Assembly: GCA_019916065.1 (NCBI GenBank)
Contig: JAINTL010000033.1
Span: forward strand, 62,001-126,000
Direction: 5' to 3'
Source: Vitellaria paradoxa
Taxonomy: Eukaryota > Streptophyta > Magnoliopsida > Ericales > Sapotaceae
DNA: 64,000 bases
Below the pieces are notes generated by a model. That model was not told the origin of the DNA, did no database searches, and worked only from the letters and a program-made list of their open reading frames with translations. The position numbers and the translations under genes were made by a program. Numbering within the stretch: the stretch's first letter is position 1; the number at the start of each line of letters is the position of its first letter. This document shows, in pieces, positions 44,051-55,305 of this stretch.

Positions 44051-45492
44051 GTAAGATGGTAATTTCATATCAAAAGCTGCATTTTTTATGTTATTTTTTG
44101 CTCACTAACTTTTAACTTAAAAAATAAAAGCTAACTTTTTAGTTTTATCTCAAATAAAGATTATTTGTAGAGAAAATGACTTTTCTTCTGGGCGAAGAAT
44201 AAAAGGTGGAATAAATATTGCATTCTACTATCTAAAAGCACAACAGAATAACATATATAATTTTACGTTGGTTTTATCTTTATACTTGCTTCATCTTTAT
44301 TCTATTCTATTCAATCAAACACAACCCAAATGTTTCATTAAGGTTAAAACTACAATTCATATACCTATATTAAAATGTGAATGATTGAGAGGGGAATCAA
44401 TCAATTTTTTTTTTTTTTTGGTGTTGTATTTTTGTTTTTCATGAGGGATTGAAAGAAGGCGAATAGGTGTCCTTTGATTTGATTTGATTTATTTTTTGTT
44501 TAGAATGTATTTTTAGTAAATTTATATTGATCATTTTGTTATTGTTAGAATACTTGATTTATTATTTGTTTTTAGCGCTTGAACATTAAATACTATTTTT
44601 GCATTTAAAATTTTAAACAATAAACACTATTGATTGTTTGACACGTGTTTCTTTTTTCTTTTTAATATACTTACAGTGGATCATTTTGCTGTCGGTTAGA
44701 CATTGAATTTGTTTTTCTTCTTCTTCTTTTAATAGTTAAACGTTACATGTTTCCTTTTCACATTAAATATTGTATTACATTTATATATATCTATTTTTTA
44801 TTCATTAAAAACTTAAACAAATCCCAAAAACTTGTAACAAATGCAGACATGGGTAAATACAATTTTTAATAAAGTGTGCCGTATTGAAGGTGTTTGGACT
44901 GAAAAGATTAGTATAAATTAATAAAAATTATAATTTTATAAATCGTGTAGTGTATAAAAAAATTTTGAATTTTATAGGTAGCGTTTAGCAATAAAATTTT
45001 TAACAAAAAATATCAATTTTTGATTTTTGAGCATTTGGCAAACCATCAATTTTTATTATTTTTTACTCCGTTACACTAATTTTTTAATTCAAAGTTATTA
45101 AAAGTTATCAAAAGTTGCTAAAAATTACTAAAAATTATCAAAAGTTACTAAAAATTTTACTAAATACCAAAAAATTATAAAAATTACTAAAAATTGTTAA
45201 AAATTATTATTTATTTTACTAAACACATAAAAAAAGTATATATAACTAACAACTTTTGGACAAAAATTATTAAAAATTATAGCCCCAAGCAGCACTATAG
45301 CAATTTGTATAGATTTGTTGAGGTAATTATTAACAAATCTCACAAAAGGAAGGTTGAAGTTATTTGTGTCCGTACAAAAATTACGGTAGAGAATTTAACG
45401 TCTTTTATTTGGATAGACCGGCAAAGAAGGAATTTTGATTCGCAGAGGGCAACAAAGAAGGGAAACAAGTTTAAAAAAAAAAAAAAAAAAAA
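44051..45492. other. Intergenic DNA with a decamer tandem array
   Basis: At about 45098-45215 a roughly 10-bp unit (like TTACTAAAAA / TTATCAAAAG) repeats about ten times. A poly-A run at 45474-45492 directly abuts the Mutator-like element. No coding sequence. Confidence 0.5.
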
Positions 45493-46017
45493 GGTAAATT
45501 ACACTTAAATTTCCTAAATATTAGGCCGATTACACATAACCCCCTGAACATTTAAACTTTACACTTAGACTCCTTATTCTTAAATGTTTGTAACACTTAA
45601 GTCCAGCCATCAATTTTCTCCGTTAACTATATTATAAATGACGAAAATGCCCCTAATTCGTCTGTGACTTTTTTTTCTCTCGGTCTCTTTGTGCACAACT
45701 CCCACGCTTTCTCTCTCTCACATAGTTTTTTTATTATTAAAATAGTTTATTTTATTTAAATATTGTATTAAATTATATTAATTTTATTAAATCTAATAAT
45801 AATTTATTATTAAATTTAATTATAATGATACATTTTATTAAAACTAATTATTATTAAAAATAAATATTTATAACATTAGATTAATTAATTTAAATATATT
45901 TTATTAAATTAATTAATTAAATAAAATTTAAATATATTTTAGTGTATTCAATTAATTTTATAATTTTTAATAATCTTTTAAAAATTTATTATTTTTAATT
46001 ACATCCTTAATTACTTA

Positions 46018-46345
46018 GGGCTCATTTGATTTATTTTTCTATTTTTTGTTTTATTTTTTATTTTCTATTTTAAACTCTTTCTATTTTACGCTTTTGAAAA
46101 TGAGGAAAAAGTTCAAAATGTATTTGGTTACTTTGTGTTTTTTAGAATTTATTTTAAAAAACAGAAAATGAGCTCACACATAAAATGAAAAATAACAAAA
46201 AAGCGTTTTGAGCGTTTTTAATTCAAAATAAAGAAAATTTCAAAATAATAAAAGTAGAGCTTTTTTTGTTTTTTTATTTTGAGATTTTTAAAACATAAAA
46301 TGAAAATGATAAACAGAAAATAGAAAAATAAAACTAAATGCTACC
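46018..46345. mobile_element. PIF/Harbinger MITE family A copy 6, inside the Mutator-like element
   Basis: GGGCTCATTTGATTT at the left, AACTAAATGCTACC at the right, TTA both sides (46015-46017, 46346-46348). Confidence 0.85.
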
Positions 46346-46544
46346 TTAATTACATATTTTTTCTCATTTTAATTTTATTTTTAATTATATGATTAAAACT
46401 ATGTCAAATGAAAAATTAAAATAAATTAAAAAATACCTTATATTTTAAAATTTAAAATAATTAACGTTTTTAATTTTTACTATTTAATTATTTTTTAATA
46501 TGTTTTTCTTCAGACTCAATTTGTAGTTTAATTTTATTTTTTAG

Positions 46545-46573
46545 TGAGAGAGAGAGAGAGAGAGAGAGAGGGG
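46545..46573. repeat. (GA)n microsatellite
   Basis: About 13 GA units followed by GGGGGAAGAGAGG. Confidence 0.95.
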
Positions 46574-46998
46574 GAAGAGAGGAAGGCAAAGTAAGGGCGA
46601 TTTGGTGGGAGACATCTTCAATCCGAACTCCATCTCTTTTAGGAGCAACAAGAGCAAGTTGATTTTGATTCTGCCGCCGCCGATTCAGATTCTGCCACTG
46701 CCGATTCCAATTCCGTGGCAACAATAGCCTTCCAATTCCTATTCTGCGTGCGGCCCAAATGGGTTTACTTGGGGCTTTCCATCATTCTTTTCGAAAGTAA
46801 ACTCCTTGTAGACTTGCTCACACACATATACGTATATAAACACACTATTATATATGAGTGGAGATATATCTATACAGTTGAGAGTGAGTGAGAAGAATGC
46901 TTTCCCACCATTCTTGATAGAGAAACTACTCTGAAATTGAAGAATGGGAGAAAGGTTTTTGTCGAAGATACGGAGAATCGGCAAGACTCGCTTCGATT

Positions 46999-47427
46999 TT
47001 ATAGAAGAAATCTGAAATTCAGATCAGAAAAGAAAGCAGTGGCATCTCTTCCAATTTCAACCCAAAGCTGTCGCTTCTCTTCCCTCATACAATCCGCTAG
47101 AAACACCCCTAACAAATCCACAATTTGCATTCGAATCTCCATTGGAATCCTCCCAGTCGGCACCCATCTGAGACGCAATCTTCGCGCGCAGAGAGTTGGG
47201 TGGCGAGACTTGCTTTGACTATTATCTCCAGCACTTCTAACTCCGCCGCCGCCCGCAACACCATTGGCATCACCTGCGAGACCCATCTTCTTCTTCTTCT
47301 CCTTCTTCTCCTTGTTTAGTTGTTCTGGCATAAAAGAGAGAGAGAGGGCAAGAGAGGAAGTTGTGCAGGGAGAGAGAAAACGAGGGTTACTAATGTGCAG
47401 GGGTATTTTAGTCATTTTATAATGCAC
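46999..47427 (-). other. Open frame of unknown origin within the Mutator-like element
   Basis: 142 codons on the minus strand. It starts inside the right inverted repeat and has a lysine/glutamate run, a glycine-rich stretch and a part rich in Arg/Leu (ARRLRLRW), then a stop. I recognise no domain. It may be a captured gene fragment or chance. Confidence 0.3.
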
Positions 47428-47915
47428 TTAACGGAAAAAAGTTAACGGATGAACTTAAGTGTTACAAACATTTGGAAATAAGGGGTCTAAGTGTAAGATT
47501 TAAATGTTCAGGGGTTATGTGTAATCAGCTTAATGTTTAAGGGGTCTAGGTGTAATTTACCCAAAAAAATGGCCTCCCCTGGTACTTCCTCAACTCTTGC
47601 GCTATCCTACGCTGCCTCTTCTGTTCTTATTCAGGACCTTAATCGTTCTCTTTCCTTCAGACGCTTCTTCAACTGTTCGAAGAATTTCTCTCTCTACCCA
47701 TCGGTGCTACATTGTGGAGAGAGAAAATCAAACAATTGGATTGATTATTCTTCGTCCAAGCTAGGGTCCTATCCGATTGTTGTCGCCGCTTTAGCTTCTG
47801 AAACGGAGGTTGCGGAAGCCCTGGAAGAAGAACAGGAAGGTGCTGCTGCTTTTGCAACTCCGACGAAACCCAAGAAAGGGAAAGCCACATTGCTTCTGGA
47901 GAGCAATAGAGTATG

Positions 47916-48160
47916 TGAAGAGAAAATTTAGAGATTCAGTTGAGATTTTGCATTTGTTTGAATAAGTCCTAGTCTTTAGGGTACATGGTTAGTGTTTCTT
48001 GATTTTTCTAGTTGCACTCATCACGTTGAGTAACGTGAGCCTCCTTTTATTCTGTTAAGTTTGTAAAAGCTTATTTATAAGCCAAAGAATGTTCAATAAG
48101 AAAAGAGTCATTTTCCAGAATTGTTGAGTACTCTGCATTTTGTATTTTCTATTCTTAACA
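47916..48160 (+). repeat. 5' LTR of the L1-intron Copia
   Basis: 245 bp, TGAAGAGAAAATTTAG to TATTCTTAACA. Confidence 0.96.
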
Positions 48161-48237
48161 TTCTGGTATCAGAGCCCCCACTGGGCCTGATAAAATCAAA
48201 GCAGCAGTCTTTGAGGTTTTTGCAGTAGCAGCAAAGA

Positions 48238-51200
48238 TGACTACCGAAGGGAATTTTGTGCAACCATCCATTCCTCGCTTTGATGGTCACTATGATCATT
48301 GGAGCATGTTGATGGAAAATTTTTTGCGATCTAAGGAATTATGGGGGCTGGTGGAGACTTGCTATGAGGAGCCAGCAAGTGGATTAGCGTAAACAGATGC
48401 ACAGTGAAAGAAGCTAGAAGAATTGAAGCTGAAAGATCTGTAAGTGAAAAACTTTCTCTTTCAGGCCATAGATCGGACGATATTGGAGACCATTCTTGTG
48501 AAGAAAACTTCCAAACAAATTTAGGACTCTATGAAGAAGAAGTTTGAAGGGAGTGCTAGGGTCAAGAGGTCATATCTACAAGCTCTCCGCAGAGAGTTTG
48601 AAACCCTAGAGATGAAGATTGGAGAAGGAGTTTCTGAGTATTTTTCAAGAGTGTTGTTAGTGGCCAACAAGGTGAGAACATAAAGGGAGCAGATGCAAGA
48701 TGTCATCGTGGTGGAGAAGATTCTCAGATCGCTGAGTGAAAAATTCAATTATGTTGTTTGCTCGATTGAGGAGTCTAAAGACATCGATCAACTCTCCATT
48801 GATGAGCTGCAGAGTTCTTTGATTATTCATGAGCAAAAATTCCAGCGACATACAAGAGAAGAACAAGCACTCAAGATCAGTCATGAAGACAAATTTGGTG
48901 CAAGAGGACGGGGTCGAGGTGCGTATAGAGGCAGAGGAAGAGGGAGATGCCAGCCCTACAACAAAGTAACAGTGGAATGCTTCAAGTGCCACAAGCTTGG
49001 ACACTTTCAATCTGAATGTCCAAGCTGGGATAAGGAAGCCAACTATGCTGAACTAGGAGAAGAAGAAGAGATGCTGCTCATGTCATATGTGGAGATGAAT
49101 GGTGCTAACAAATGAGATGTCTGGTTCTTCGACTCTGGGTGTAGCAACCACATGTGTGGTGACAAGAGTTTGTTCACTGATCTAAATGAGGGCTTCAGGT
49201 AGGAGGTAAAGCTGGGAAATAACACAAGGATGGATGTGTTAGGAAAAGGCAATGTGAGATTGCAAGTAAGTGGCTTTATGTTTGTCATTAGTGAAGTATT
49301 TTTTGTGCCTGAACTAAAGAACAATCTGTTGAGCATTGGTCAACTACAAGAAAAGGGGTTGGCAATTCTCATCCAACATGGCATGTTCAAAATTTATCAT
49401 CCAAAGAAATGGCTCATAATACAGACCGAGATGTCAGCAAATCGGATGTTTGTGTTGCTAGCAAAATCACTGCACAAAGCCAATTTGCCTCTGCACCTCT
49501 ACACAGGATATGGCACACTTATGGCATTGTCGTTATGGACATTTGAGTTATAAGGGGTTGAGGACTCTCCAGTTTAAGAAGATGGTACATGGGTTACCTC
49601 AATTCAAGACTCCAACTATAGTATGTGCGAACTGCATGATTGAAAAACAACACAGAGATCCAATCCCAAAGAAGAGCAATTGGAGGGCCACAGAAAAGCT
49701 CCAACTTGTTCATGCAGATCTCTGCGGACCAATCTTTCCCACCTCTAACAGTAAGAAGAGGTACATTATATGGTTTATTGATGACTTTACTAGAAAAGCA
49801 TGAACTTATTTTTTAGTAGAGAAATCTGAAGCATTAATCATGTTCAAACATTTTAAGAGTTATGTTGAGAAAGAAGTAGGAGGATGTATTAAATGTTTGA
49901 GAACAGATTGAGGAGGTGAGTTCACATCACTTGAGTTCAATGAGTTCTGCACAAAGCATGGGATCAAGCGGCAATTGACTGCAGCATATACTCCACAGCA
50001 GAACAAAGTAACGGAAAGGAAAACTTGAATCGTGATGAACATAGTTCGATGTATGCTTTTAGAAAGGAAGATTCTGAAGACTTTCTGGCTGGAGGCAGTA
50101 AACTGGACAATACATGTTCTGAATTGAAGTCCTACATTGGCTGTGAAGAATCAAACACCTGAGGAAGCCTGGAGTGGAAGCAGACCCTCGGTTGAGTACT
50201 TTAGAGTTTTCGGATGTGTGGCACATGTGCATGTTCCTGATGTGAGAAGGCAAAAGTTAGATGCAAAAAGCCTTGCTTGTGTGTTCTTGGGAGTAAGTGA
50301 AGAGTCTAAGGCATGTAGACTTTATGATCCAGCTGCAAGGAAGATTGTAGTTAGCAGAGATGTAGTGTTTGAGGAAGATAAATCTTGTAGCTGGGATAGG
50401 AGTTATGGAGAGCACATCATGGCTGATTTGGAATGGTATGATGAAGAAGATAATAAGGCAATAAACACAGAAAATGAAGGAGCAGTGAGTAGGGAGAAGA
50501 AGGGAGTTGCTGAACCGGTCAGTAGTCCCCAAAATGGGGAAAATGAAGGAAGAAACAGAGTGCCTCCAAGGTGGATTAGAGATTATGTAACTGGGGAAAG
50601 ACTTTTGGAGGAGTGGGAAGAAGAATATGCAAATATCAATTTGGCTCTGTTTGCTTCAGATCCAATTCATTTTGAGGAGGCAGTGAAGTATGACAAATGG
50701 AGGAACAGCTATGTACATGCAGATACAGGCTATGGAGAGGAACAACACATGGGAACTCACTGATCTTCCTAAAGATGCAAAGAAGATTGGAGTGAAGTGG
50801 GTTTATAAAACCAAACTCAAAGAGAATGGAGAAGTGGACAAGTTGAAGGCTCGTTTGGTGGCAAAGGGGTATGTGCAACGGCAAGGGATAGATTACACAG
50901 AAGTGTTTGCACCAGTTGCGAGAATGGACACAGTGAGAATGATTGTGGCTCTAGCAGCTCAAAAAGGGTGGACTCTTTATCAACTTGATGTCAAATCTGC
51001 CTTCTTGCATGGGGAACTTAATGAAGAAGTGTATGTAGAGCAGCCGAAGGGTTATGAGCTGGAGAATAGTCCTCAAAAAGTTTACAAGTTGAAGAAATCT
51101 CTGTATGGACTGAAACAAGCTCCACAAGCTTGGTTTAGTCGTATTGAAGCACATTTCATAAGTGAAGGGGTTTGAAAAGTGTTATAGTGAGCATACTTTG

Positions 51201-52169
51201 TTCACTAAAACAAATAAAAGAGGTAAGATTCTCATTGTTAGTTTATATGTTGATGATTTAATATTTACTGGCAATGATGAATTGATGTTTGCTGAGTTTA
51301 AGAATTCCATGTTAAAGGAGTTTGATATGACTGATTTGGGGAGAATGAGGTTTTTTCTTGGCATAGAAGTTTTGCAAAGATTAGATGGGATTTATATTTG
51401 TCAGAAGAAGTATGCTTTGGATGTGTTGAAAAGGTTTAGGATGGAGAACAGCAACTCAGTTTATAATCCCATTGTTCCAGGTTGTAAGCTTTCTAAAGAT
51501 GAGAATGGAGTTCATGTTGATGAGACTTTGTTTAAGCAAATGGTGGGATGTCTCATGTACTTAACAGCCACAAGGCCAGATTTGATGTTTGCAGTAAGCT
51601 TGATTAGCAGGTACATGGCCAAACCAACTGAGTTGCATTGGATGGCAGCCAAGAGGATACTGAGGTACTTGAAAGGAACAACTGGACTTGGAGTTTTCTA
51701 CAGGAAGGGAGGGAGTGAAGGTCTAGTTGCATATGCAGATAGTAACTACGCAGGAGATATAGAAGACAGGAAAAGTACATCAGGCTATGTTTTCATGTTG
51801 GGGTCTGGAGCTGTTGCCTGATCTTCAAGAAAGCAACCTATAGTCACACTCTCAACCACAGAAGCAGAGTTTGTAGCTGCAGCTGCTTGTGCAAGTCAAG
51901 CTGTTTGGATGAAAAGAATAATTGAGAAGCTGAGTTTGGAAGAAAATAAGTGCACTACAATTTTATGTGATAACAGTTCCACAATTAAGCTGTCAAAAAA
52001 TCTTGTGTTACATGGTCGAAGCAAGCACATTGATGTGCACTTCCATTTTCTTCGTGATCTGACACGAGAAGGAGCAATTGAATTGGTTTATTGTGGAACA
52101 CAAGATCAGCTGGCAGATGTGATGACAAAGCCCCTCCCAGTGGATGCATTTCAGAGGATTCGAAGTTAG
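48238..52169 (+). pseudogene. Copia gag-pol with multiple nonsense codons
   Basis: Starts MTTEGNFVQPSIPRFDG at 48238. Gag zinc knuckle CFKCHKLGHFQSEC (CX2CX4HX4C) at about 48980-49020; protease DSGCSNHM at about 49132; GAG-pre-integrase LWHCRYGHLS (about 49515); integrase core with HADLCGP, FIDDFTRKA and TPQQN; RT with LVAKGYVQRQGIDY, LYGLKQAPQAWF and the intact catalytic YVDD at about 51250; RNase H with STTEAEF, CDNSSTIKLSKN, HIDVHFHFLRD. In-frame stops fall at family-conserved Trp, Gln and Arg positions; one frameshift lies before the RT (about 50710) and one within RT (about 51165). Confidence 0.92.
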
Positions 52170-52233
52170 TTGGGAGTCTGTCAAATTCCTGAATCAAACT
52201 AGTTGTCGATGGTAACTAGTTTAAGGGAGGGAA

Positions 52234-52498
52234 TGAAGAGAAAATTTAGAGATTCAGTTGAGATTTTGCATTCTGTTTGAATAAGTCCTAGTCTTTAGGG
52301 TACTTGGTTAGTGTTTCCTGATTTTTCTAGTTGCACTCATCACGTTGAGTAACGTGAGCCACGTTGAGTCACGTGAGCCTCCTTTTATTCTGTTAAGTTT
52401 GTAAAAGGTTATTTATAAGCCAAAGAATGTTCAATAAAAAAAGAGTCATTTTTCAGAATTGTTGAGTACTCTGCATTTTGTATTTTCTATTCTTAACA
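52234..52498 (+). repeat. 3' LTR of the L1-intron Copia, with a 19-bp tandem duplication
   Basis: Same ends as the 5' LTR. ACGTTGAGTAACGTGAGCC is followed by a near copy ACGTTGAGTCACGTGAGCC (52342-52379). The one-base difference makes a CACGTG box at 52370-52375. Confidence 0.95.
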
Positions 52499-52503
52499 GT
52501 ATG

Positions 52504-53144
52504 TGTAATCACATTTTTTTTTCTAACTATGAGCTGTGGACACGTCTAGTTATTTGATTTGATTTATCGGTTTTCCTCCTTTAAAGAAAGTAATTTAATT
52601 ATTACTCATTTTGGGTGGCATTTTACATTTTTTTTATTTTTTATTTTGTGTTTTATAAATTTTATGTTTTAAAAATATCAAAATATAAAAATAAAAATAC
52701 ATTTAATTTGAAATTTTTTTGTCTTCTTTATTTTAATTTTTTTTTTTTTATTTTGAACTCAAAATAACTTTTATGTATAACTTATTTTTTATTTTTAAAA
52801 CATATTTTAAAAATATAAATAACTAAATATGAGCTATTTTTGTTTATTTTTCAAAATAAAGAATAAAAATTAAGTTTAAAATAGGTATGTCAAATTGCAC
52901 GTTGATTTGGTTGAGTTAGGACATATTTGCTAATTCTTGTTTAATTTACATTTTGGGTTTTGATCATTTTAGTTTTGTTGTCCATTTTGAAGTTGGCTTT
53001 AAAAACCCTTTTAAGTATTGTCACAAATTTGAGAGAGTTAGAGATGCCTAAATTCATGCCATGTCGTTGTTTTTCGAGACCAGGGATTGTGGGTGTATTT
53101 TAGTGTTTTACTTAGTGATTTTTGCTTTATTTTATCTTAACTAT
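52504..53144. other. L1 intron 1 remainder with a degraded family A MITE
   Basis: About 52612-52899 resembles family A (GGGTGGCATTTTAC at the left, internal TTTTATGTTTTAAAAAT, AAATATGAGC), but the right end is eroded. Confidence 0.5.
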
Positions 53145-53491
53145 GGGCGTTTGGGGCTCAACAAAGATCAAAAGTTTTTAAAAGTAAATTATGAAATTAT
53201 TGTATAATGATTATTAAATGTTTATGTTTGATTTGATATAAAATTATTAAAAATTATATAAAATAACACGTGTCAAAATTTTAGTGAAAGATTTTGAAAA
53301 TTTTTAAAATTTTGCATAATTCTTTGTACAAATATCAGATCACTTTTTTTTTTAAATTCTGACAAAATCCATTAAAATACACAATTTTGATCCGTTTTAA
53401 CGACTTTTGAAATTTTTTAGAATTTGAGATCGTGGCAACTTCGAAGCTTTTTGAAATTTTTTTGAAGTTTTGTAGTGCTCCAAACGCTCCC
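53145..53491. mobile_element. MITE-like element in L1 intron 1
   Basis: GGGCGTTTGGGGCTC at the left and GTGCTCCAAACGCTCCC at the right are inverted copies. 347 bp, AT-rich. Target duplication not clear. Confidence 0.6.
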
Positions 53492-55305
53492 TGCATAAAC
53501 TCTAACAAGCATTATTGTCGTCTCCAAGATGTGTCAGAATATTATATTCTTGTTTCTTCTTTGTTACGTTGCCTGCAAATTATGACTATCTTCAGCTGTT
53601 CAAACATTGGGTTTTTTTATTCAATTTTTCTTATTATTATTACAAGATAAAATCCTGGTCTAGAAAGGATTTCCTCTCTTTTGGAAGGTGAGGGTGGCGG
53701 TTGTGGTTGTGGTTGTGATTCATACATGTTTGATTTTCAAAATATTGTATTTGTATCACTGAATATTATTTATACAATTTTCACTAAATTCTGAAACTAT
53801 TCGGAACAGTTATAGAACAAAAGTCATTGAGTGCTCATCTTTTTAAGATTCTTGACTTATAATTTCTTTTGTGGAAATTTGATTTGAACTTAGGCCCATA
53901 TTTTCCTTTGTAACTTACTGACTCTGAATTATGTTGATAATGAATTGAATCTCAAAAGCTGTCAGGGGAGGTCTATGAGATTCTTGGAAATTCAGAAACT
54001 GAGGGAAAACAAGAAAAGAGTACAATCAAAAAGCAGCAATAGCATCACTCAAGCAAACGGCGGGCACAAAATTTGTTGAAACAGCTGAAGCTCATTGCCG
54101 TCTAAACATTGACCCAAAATACAATGATCAACAGCTGAGGGCAACAGTGAGTTTTGAGGGATTGATTAATTGTAAGCAAAATATATTTGGAAGTCTCATG
54201 GACTCTTCGATGCAGCAATTAATTTCTGCAATCTTCTAATCCTTTCATGACAGGTGAATTTGCCCAAGGGAACTGGAAAGACTGTTAAAGTGGCTGTTCT
54301 TACTTAAGGTACTTTAAAATTTCCCCACTTTTTCTGTATAAATTTTTCTTATATCAGAAAATTGCACATGCAATCCATGTATATGATGTATACAACGAAG
54401 CAAAAACAGCAATTTTTTACCTAGTACCCTCATCTTACCTAAAAAGTCAACAAAACAGTCAATACAAAGAGAGCATCTCCCTACAGTAAAATTACAGGGA
54501 GATAAAAGTCCGAATGTTAGGGATTCCTAAACAGTATCAGCCTTTTGATTCAAAGCACATATGTAATTTTTTAATATTCATAAAGGACTTGTAGGTTAAT
54601 TATAACAAAATAATATCAGTTTTTTTTCTTTTTTTAATTTCCTTGAAATATTTCTGTCTCTTTAGATATTGTAATGTAATCAAACACTAGTAAAATAATA
54701 ATTAAAATGTTTCCATTGAAAAACAATAAAACCCACTAAAATATAACACCTACATAAGAAATTTTTTGATGCGTTTAGATAAATTTGGATTTATACTTCT
54801 GATTTTTTTCATATATTTTCATATTATTTTGCTGCTTCTAAAATATTTCCATTTTCCGTGTTAGTCAAAACATTAACTGAAACAAAAATTTCACTCTTAT
54901 TTTATGTGTCATAAATGTTTGGCATTTGTCCCATTGCTATGCTCCAATGTGAGCACAGTTTGTCAGGTGTCATTCCATGTCTTGTGACTCTTAACCTGTG
55001 TGTGAAACTTCGCACTGCAACCCTTGGCTTCTCTAAAAAAATGTTTGCGGTACATATATTCAGAGGAATGTCATAGCTTTATGAAATTGAGATATTGCTA
55101 CTCTTTTCGGTACTATCTTAAAATCGATTGGATTACAATCTTCTTTGTTCATTATCCATAGCTGAATATATCTACGGGTGAAAAGTTCGATGAAGCAAAA
55201 AATGCAGGAGTTGATCTAGTCGGCGGAGAGGACTTGATTGAGCAGATAAAAGGAGGATTCATGGAATTTGATAAATTAATTGCTACACCAGATATGATGC
55301 CTAAG

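Larger units (their letters stand above)
45493..47562. mobile_element. Mutator-like element, possible Pack-MULE, ending 6 bp before the L1 ATG
   Basis: About 165-bp inverted ends: GGTAAATTACACTTAAATTT at the left and, from the right on the other strand, GGGTAAATTACACCTAGACC, with TTTGTAACACTTAAGT in both. A-runs on both sides make the 9-bp target duplication unreadable. The interior 46600-47340 is less AT-rich and has a 142-codon minus-strand open frame (47427-46999) plus a GC-rich 46660-46740 stretch, which looks like captured host sequence of unknown source. No transposase. Confidence 0.82.
47916..52498 (+). mobile_element. Young full-length Copia retrotransposon in L1 intron 1
   Basis: LTRs 47916-48160 and 52234-52498, perfect target duplication GTATG (47911-47915, 52499-52503), primer-binding site TGGTATCAGAGCCCC at 48164, polypurine tract AAGGGAGGGAA at 52223-52233. 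Gag, protease, integrase, RT and RNase H occur in standard Copia order. LTRs differ at about 5 substitutions in 245 bp plus a 1-bp and a 19-bp indel, so it is much younger than the other two Copias. The coding region has about ten stops. Confidence 0.97.

Noticed and set aside
47533..47931. A short stand-alone gene of 132 codons at 47533
   Set aside because: The first part overlaps the Mutator-like end, and the end reads into the Copia LTR. The real unit is L1 exon 1 (47569-47910).
47916..52498. Endogenous viral (pararetrovirus) insertion
   Set aside because: The domain order protease-integrase-RT-RNase H, tRNA-Met primer site and LTRs are those of Copia retrotransposons. No movement or capsid protein is seen.
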